Shown: one piece after another, positions 61,657-64,000 of the stretch
Numbering within the stretch: the stretch's first letter is position 1
How the letters are laid out: each line of letters begins with the position of its first letter
Assembly (NCBI RefSeq): GCF_964355755.1
Contig: NC_092673.1
Location: forward strand, 5,029,001 to 5,093,000
DNA length: 64,000 nucleotides
Direction: 5' to 3'
DNA from: Antedon mediterranea
Lineage: Eukaryota > Echinodermata > Crinoidea > Comatulida > Antedonidae
Program-made: the position numbers and the translations under genes
The notes under the pieces: model-generated
Database searches by the model: none
Told to the model about the DNA's origin: nothing
Seen by the model: only the letters and a program-made list of their open reading frames with translations

Positions 61657-63160
61657 TTGATGATGATAATAATGATGATGATGATGATGCTGATATTGAT
61701 GATGATGATGATGATTTCGACGATGATTGATGATGATGATGATGTCGACGATGATATTGATGATGATGATGATGATGATGTCGACGATGATATTGATGAT
61801 CATGGTGGTGATGATGTCGACGATGATATTGATGATGATGATGATGATGATGATGGTGATGATGTCGACGATGATATTGATGATGATGATGATGATGGTG
61901 ATGTCGACGATGATATTGATGATGGTGATGATGTCGACGATGATATTGATGATGATGATTGTGATGATGTCGACGATGATATTGATGATGATGATGATGA
62001 TGATGTCGACGATGATATTGATGATGATGATTGTGATGATGTCGACGATGATATTGATAATGATGATTGTGATGATGTCGACGATGATATTGATGATGAT
62101 GATGATGTCGACGATAATATTGATGATGATGATTGTGATGATGTCGACGATGATATTGATGATGATGATGATGATGTCGACGATGATATTGATGATGATA
62201 ATTGTGATGATGTCGACGATGATATTGATGATGATGTCGACGATGATATTGATGATAATGTCGACGATGATATTGATGATGATGATTGTGATGATGTCGA
62301 CGATGATATTGATGATGATGATGATGTCGACGATGATATTGATGATGATGATTGTGATGATGTCGACGATGATATTGATGATGATGATGTCGACGATGAT
62401 ATTGATGATGATGTCGACGATGATATTGATGATGATGATGTCGACGATGATATTGATGATGATGATGATGTCGACGATAATATTGATGATGATGATTGTG
62501 ATGATGTCGAGATGATGATGTCGACGATGATATTGATGATGATGATTGTGATGATGTCGACGATGATATTGATGATAATGATGATGATGTCGACGACGAT
62601 ATTGATGATGATGATGATGATGATGTCGACGATGATATTGATGATGATGATTGTGATGATGTCGACGATGATATTGATTATGATGATTGTGATGATGTCG
62701 ACGATGTCGACGACGATGATGATGCTCATGAGATAATGATGATACGATGATAATACAATGATGATGTCGACGATGATGATGATGATGACGACGATGACGA
62801 CGATGATGTTGATGATGATGATGTCAACGATGATGTTGATGATGATGATGTCGACGATAATGTTGATGATGATGTCGACGATAATGTTGATGATGATGAT
62901 GATGATGATGATAATGATGATGATGATGATGATAATCATGATACGATGATGATACGATGATGATGTCGACGATGATGTCGATAATGATGTTGTCGATAAT
63001 GATGATGTCGATGATGGATGATGATGATATTGATGATGGTGATAATGATGGGTGATAATGATGGATGATAATGATGATGATCATGATGATATTGATAATG
63101 GTATTGATGATGATGATGATTATGATAGTGTCGACGATGAAATTGATGATGATATTAATG
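61657..63160. repeat. 1.5-kb GAT/GTCGAC satellite
   Basis: Built from GAT triplets interrupted by GTCGACGATGATATT and GATTGTGATGAT modules. About 35 GTCGAC (SalI) sites are visible. Higher-order units of about 21-48 bp differ by whole GAT triplets, so frame is kept for roughly 750 bp until a lost C in GTCGAGATG near 62510. This yields poly-Asp (+), poly-Met (+) and Ser/Ile-rich (-) open frames of 160-379 codons. All are shadows of the repeat: no start context, no splice sites and no non-repetitive coding part. Confidence 0.95.
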
Positions 63161-63781
63161 ACAGTTAACGATAGTGTTGTTAAGGAGAAGATAAGGATCA
63201 ACAAGATTTTAAAATAATTGAGAATAGTTAATGAAAACTGCTCAGCAATACTACTTATTATACCATAAGTCGATTTAATAATATACGGGTATACTGCCAT
63301 TTGTCTTACAAAATCATTCACTTAACACAAATACTGTTTTCATGTTTCTCCGATTACTTACGACGTGAAACCAAATTGATGCATGCAATTAATCTATATA
63401 GACATCAGTTTTGTAGGTAATTGCCTTTAAAATTAAATAAATAAAACATTATCGGATATATACAGTGCATCATTAAAATTCATTAATCGGGCGAAGATGA
63501 GAATTTGATAAAACCGTTGATTAATTTTGAGCGATATTAAATAATCTAAATGCATGGTTCTTAACTTTTTGCTATAATGGATTATAACGCTTATTAATAA
63601 TTGATAATGAATAAATTGTGATGGCGCTCGTCAGGTCACTGGTCGAATCTGCCCAGAGACACGCGTGTTGTTGTATAATGTTGTAAATTGGGCACAAAAG
63701 GCAATATCAACTGGCAAACTTAGGCGGCCAAGGAAAAAACATTTGTTATTTTCGAAAGAGAAGAGTCGGGTATTAATCATT
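63161..63781. other. non-coding DNA
   Basis: No gene or repeat recognised. Confidence 0.5.
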
Positions 63782-63900
63782 CATTAGTCGCATGCAAACT
63801 CGACTCTACAGCTCACTATGTCGGTCGGTTGGTCGGTCGGTAAACACTAACTGAAATTTAAGCACGCGACTGCAGCCATGTATATGGCCTTGTTATAACA
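63782..63900 (-). repeat. GACA-core dispersed repeat, copy C (inverted)
   Basis: On the minus strand: TTATAACAAGGCCATATACA, GTCGCGTGCTTAAATTTCAG, a short (CCGA)n core, CATAGTGAGCTGTAGAGTCG, ATGCGACTAAT. It has the same order of edges as copies A and B, with a much shorter core and no CAGA units. Confidence 0.75.
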
Positions 63901-64000
63901 ACATCAGACTCTTGACTATATAAATAAATGTATCAGACAATCAAATAAGAGCAAGTCAGACATTAAATCTAATCTACAAACGTAGATGTACATCTAAATG

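Noticed and set aside
61657-62736. 359-codon Asp-rich and overlapping Met-rich and Ser/Ile-rich open frames
   Set aside because: Frames on both strands are open together because GAT triplets contain no stop. There is no unique coding sequence, and the frame breaks with a single-base deletion.

Overview
This is an AT-rich (roughly two thirds A+T by eye), intron-containing animal genomic window. It is not bacterial or viral. The one convincing gene is a two-exon NK1-class (NKX1/slouch) homeobox gene on the + strand at about 17.1-19.3 kb. Its homeodomain and N-terminal FSVLDILDPNKF motif are nearly textbook. The repeat landscape suggests a marine invertebrate, most likely an echinoderm or other ambulacrarian: very frequent TAGGCCTA, tRNA-derived SINEs, many small TTA/TAA- and TTAA-flanked foldback transposons, and (AAT)n-tailed repeats. 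That taxonomic placement is inference, not proof.

Layout. 0-16 kb: gene-free DNA with a GACA-core dispersed repeat (two copies), a 17-bp hairpin minisatellite, a TCATCCCTAG minisatellite, a degenerate ACGA-rich array, and the first foldback elements. 16.9-19.7 kb: the NK1 gene with a CCAAT/TATA promoter candidate, exon 1, a 1.3-kb phase-1 intron, exon 2 and poly(A) signal candidates. 20-61 kb: a gene desert of about 44 kb downstream, densely seeded with non-autonomous elements. These are (i) a TTAA-flanked ~300-bp element family (about nine copies), (ii) two PIF/Harbinger-like MITE families with 3-bp TTA or TAA duplications, (iii) a 638-bp element with perfect 44-bp inverted ends and a second nested inverted pair, (iv) a 1.93-kb element with 16-bp inverted ends and about 170-bp internal tandem repeats, and (v) SINE and LINE tails. 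61.66-63.16 kb: a 1.5-kb GAT/GTCGAC satellite that creates long but spurious open frames on both strands. The window ends with a third, inverted copy of the GACA-core repeat.

Functionally, the window reads as one developmental transcription-factor gene inside a large regulatory and transposon-rich landscape. Several more GC-balanced, repeat-free islands (about 4.9, 7.1, 10.3, 11.7, 34.1, 52.1, 56.3 and 57.2 kb) are the best candidates for cis-regulatory modules, but this rests only on base composition and complexity. I found no clear new enzymatic or defence system. The most noteworthy items are the transposon families with readable target-site duplications, the nested-TIR element, the subterminal-repeat transposon, and the strong over-representation of TAGGCCTA.
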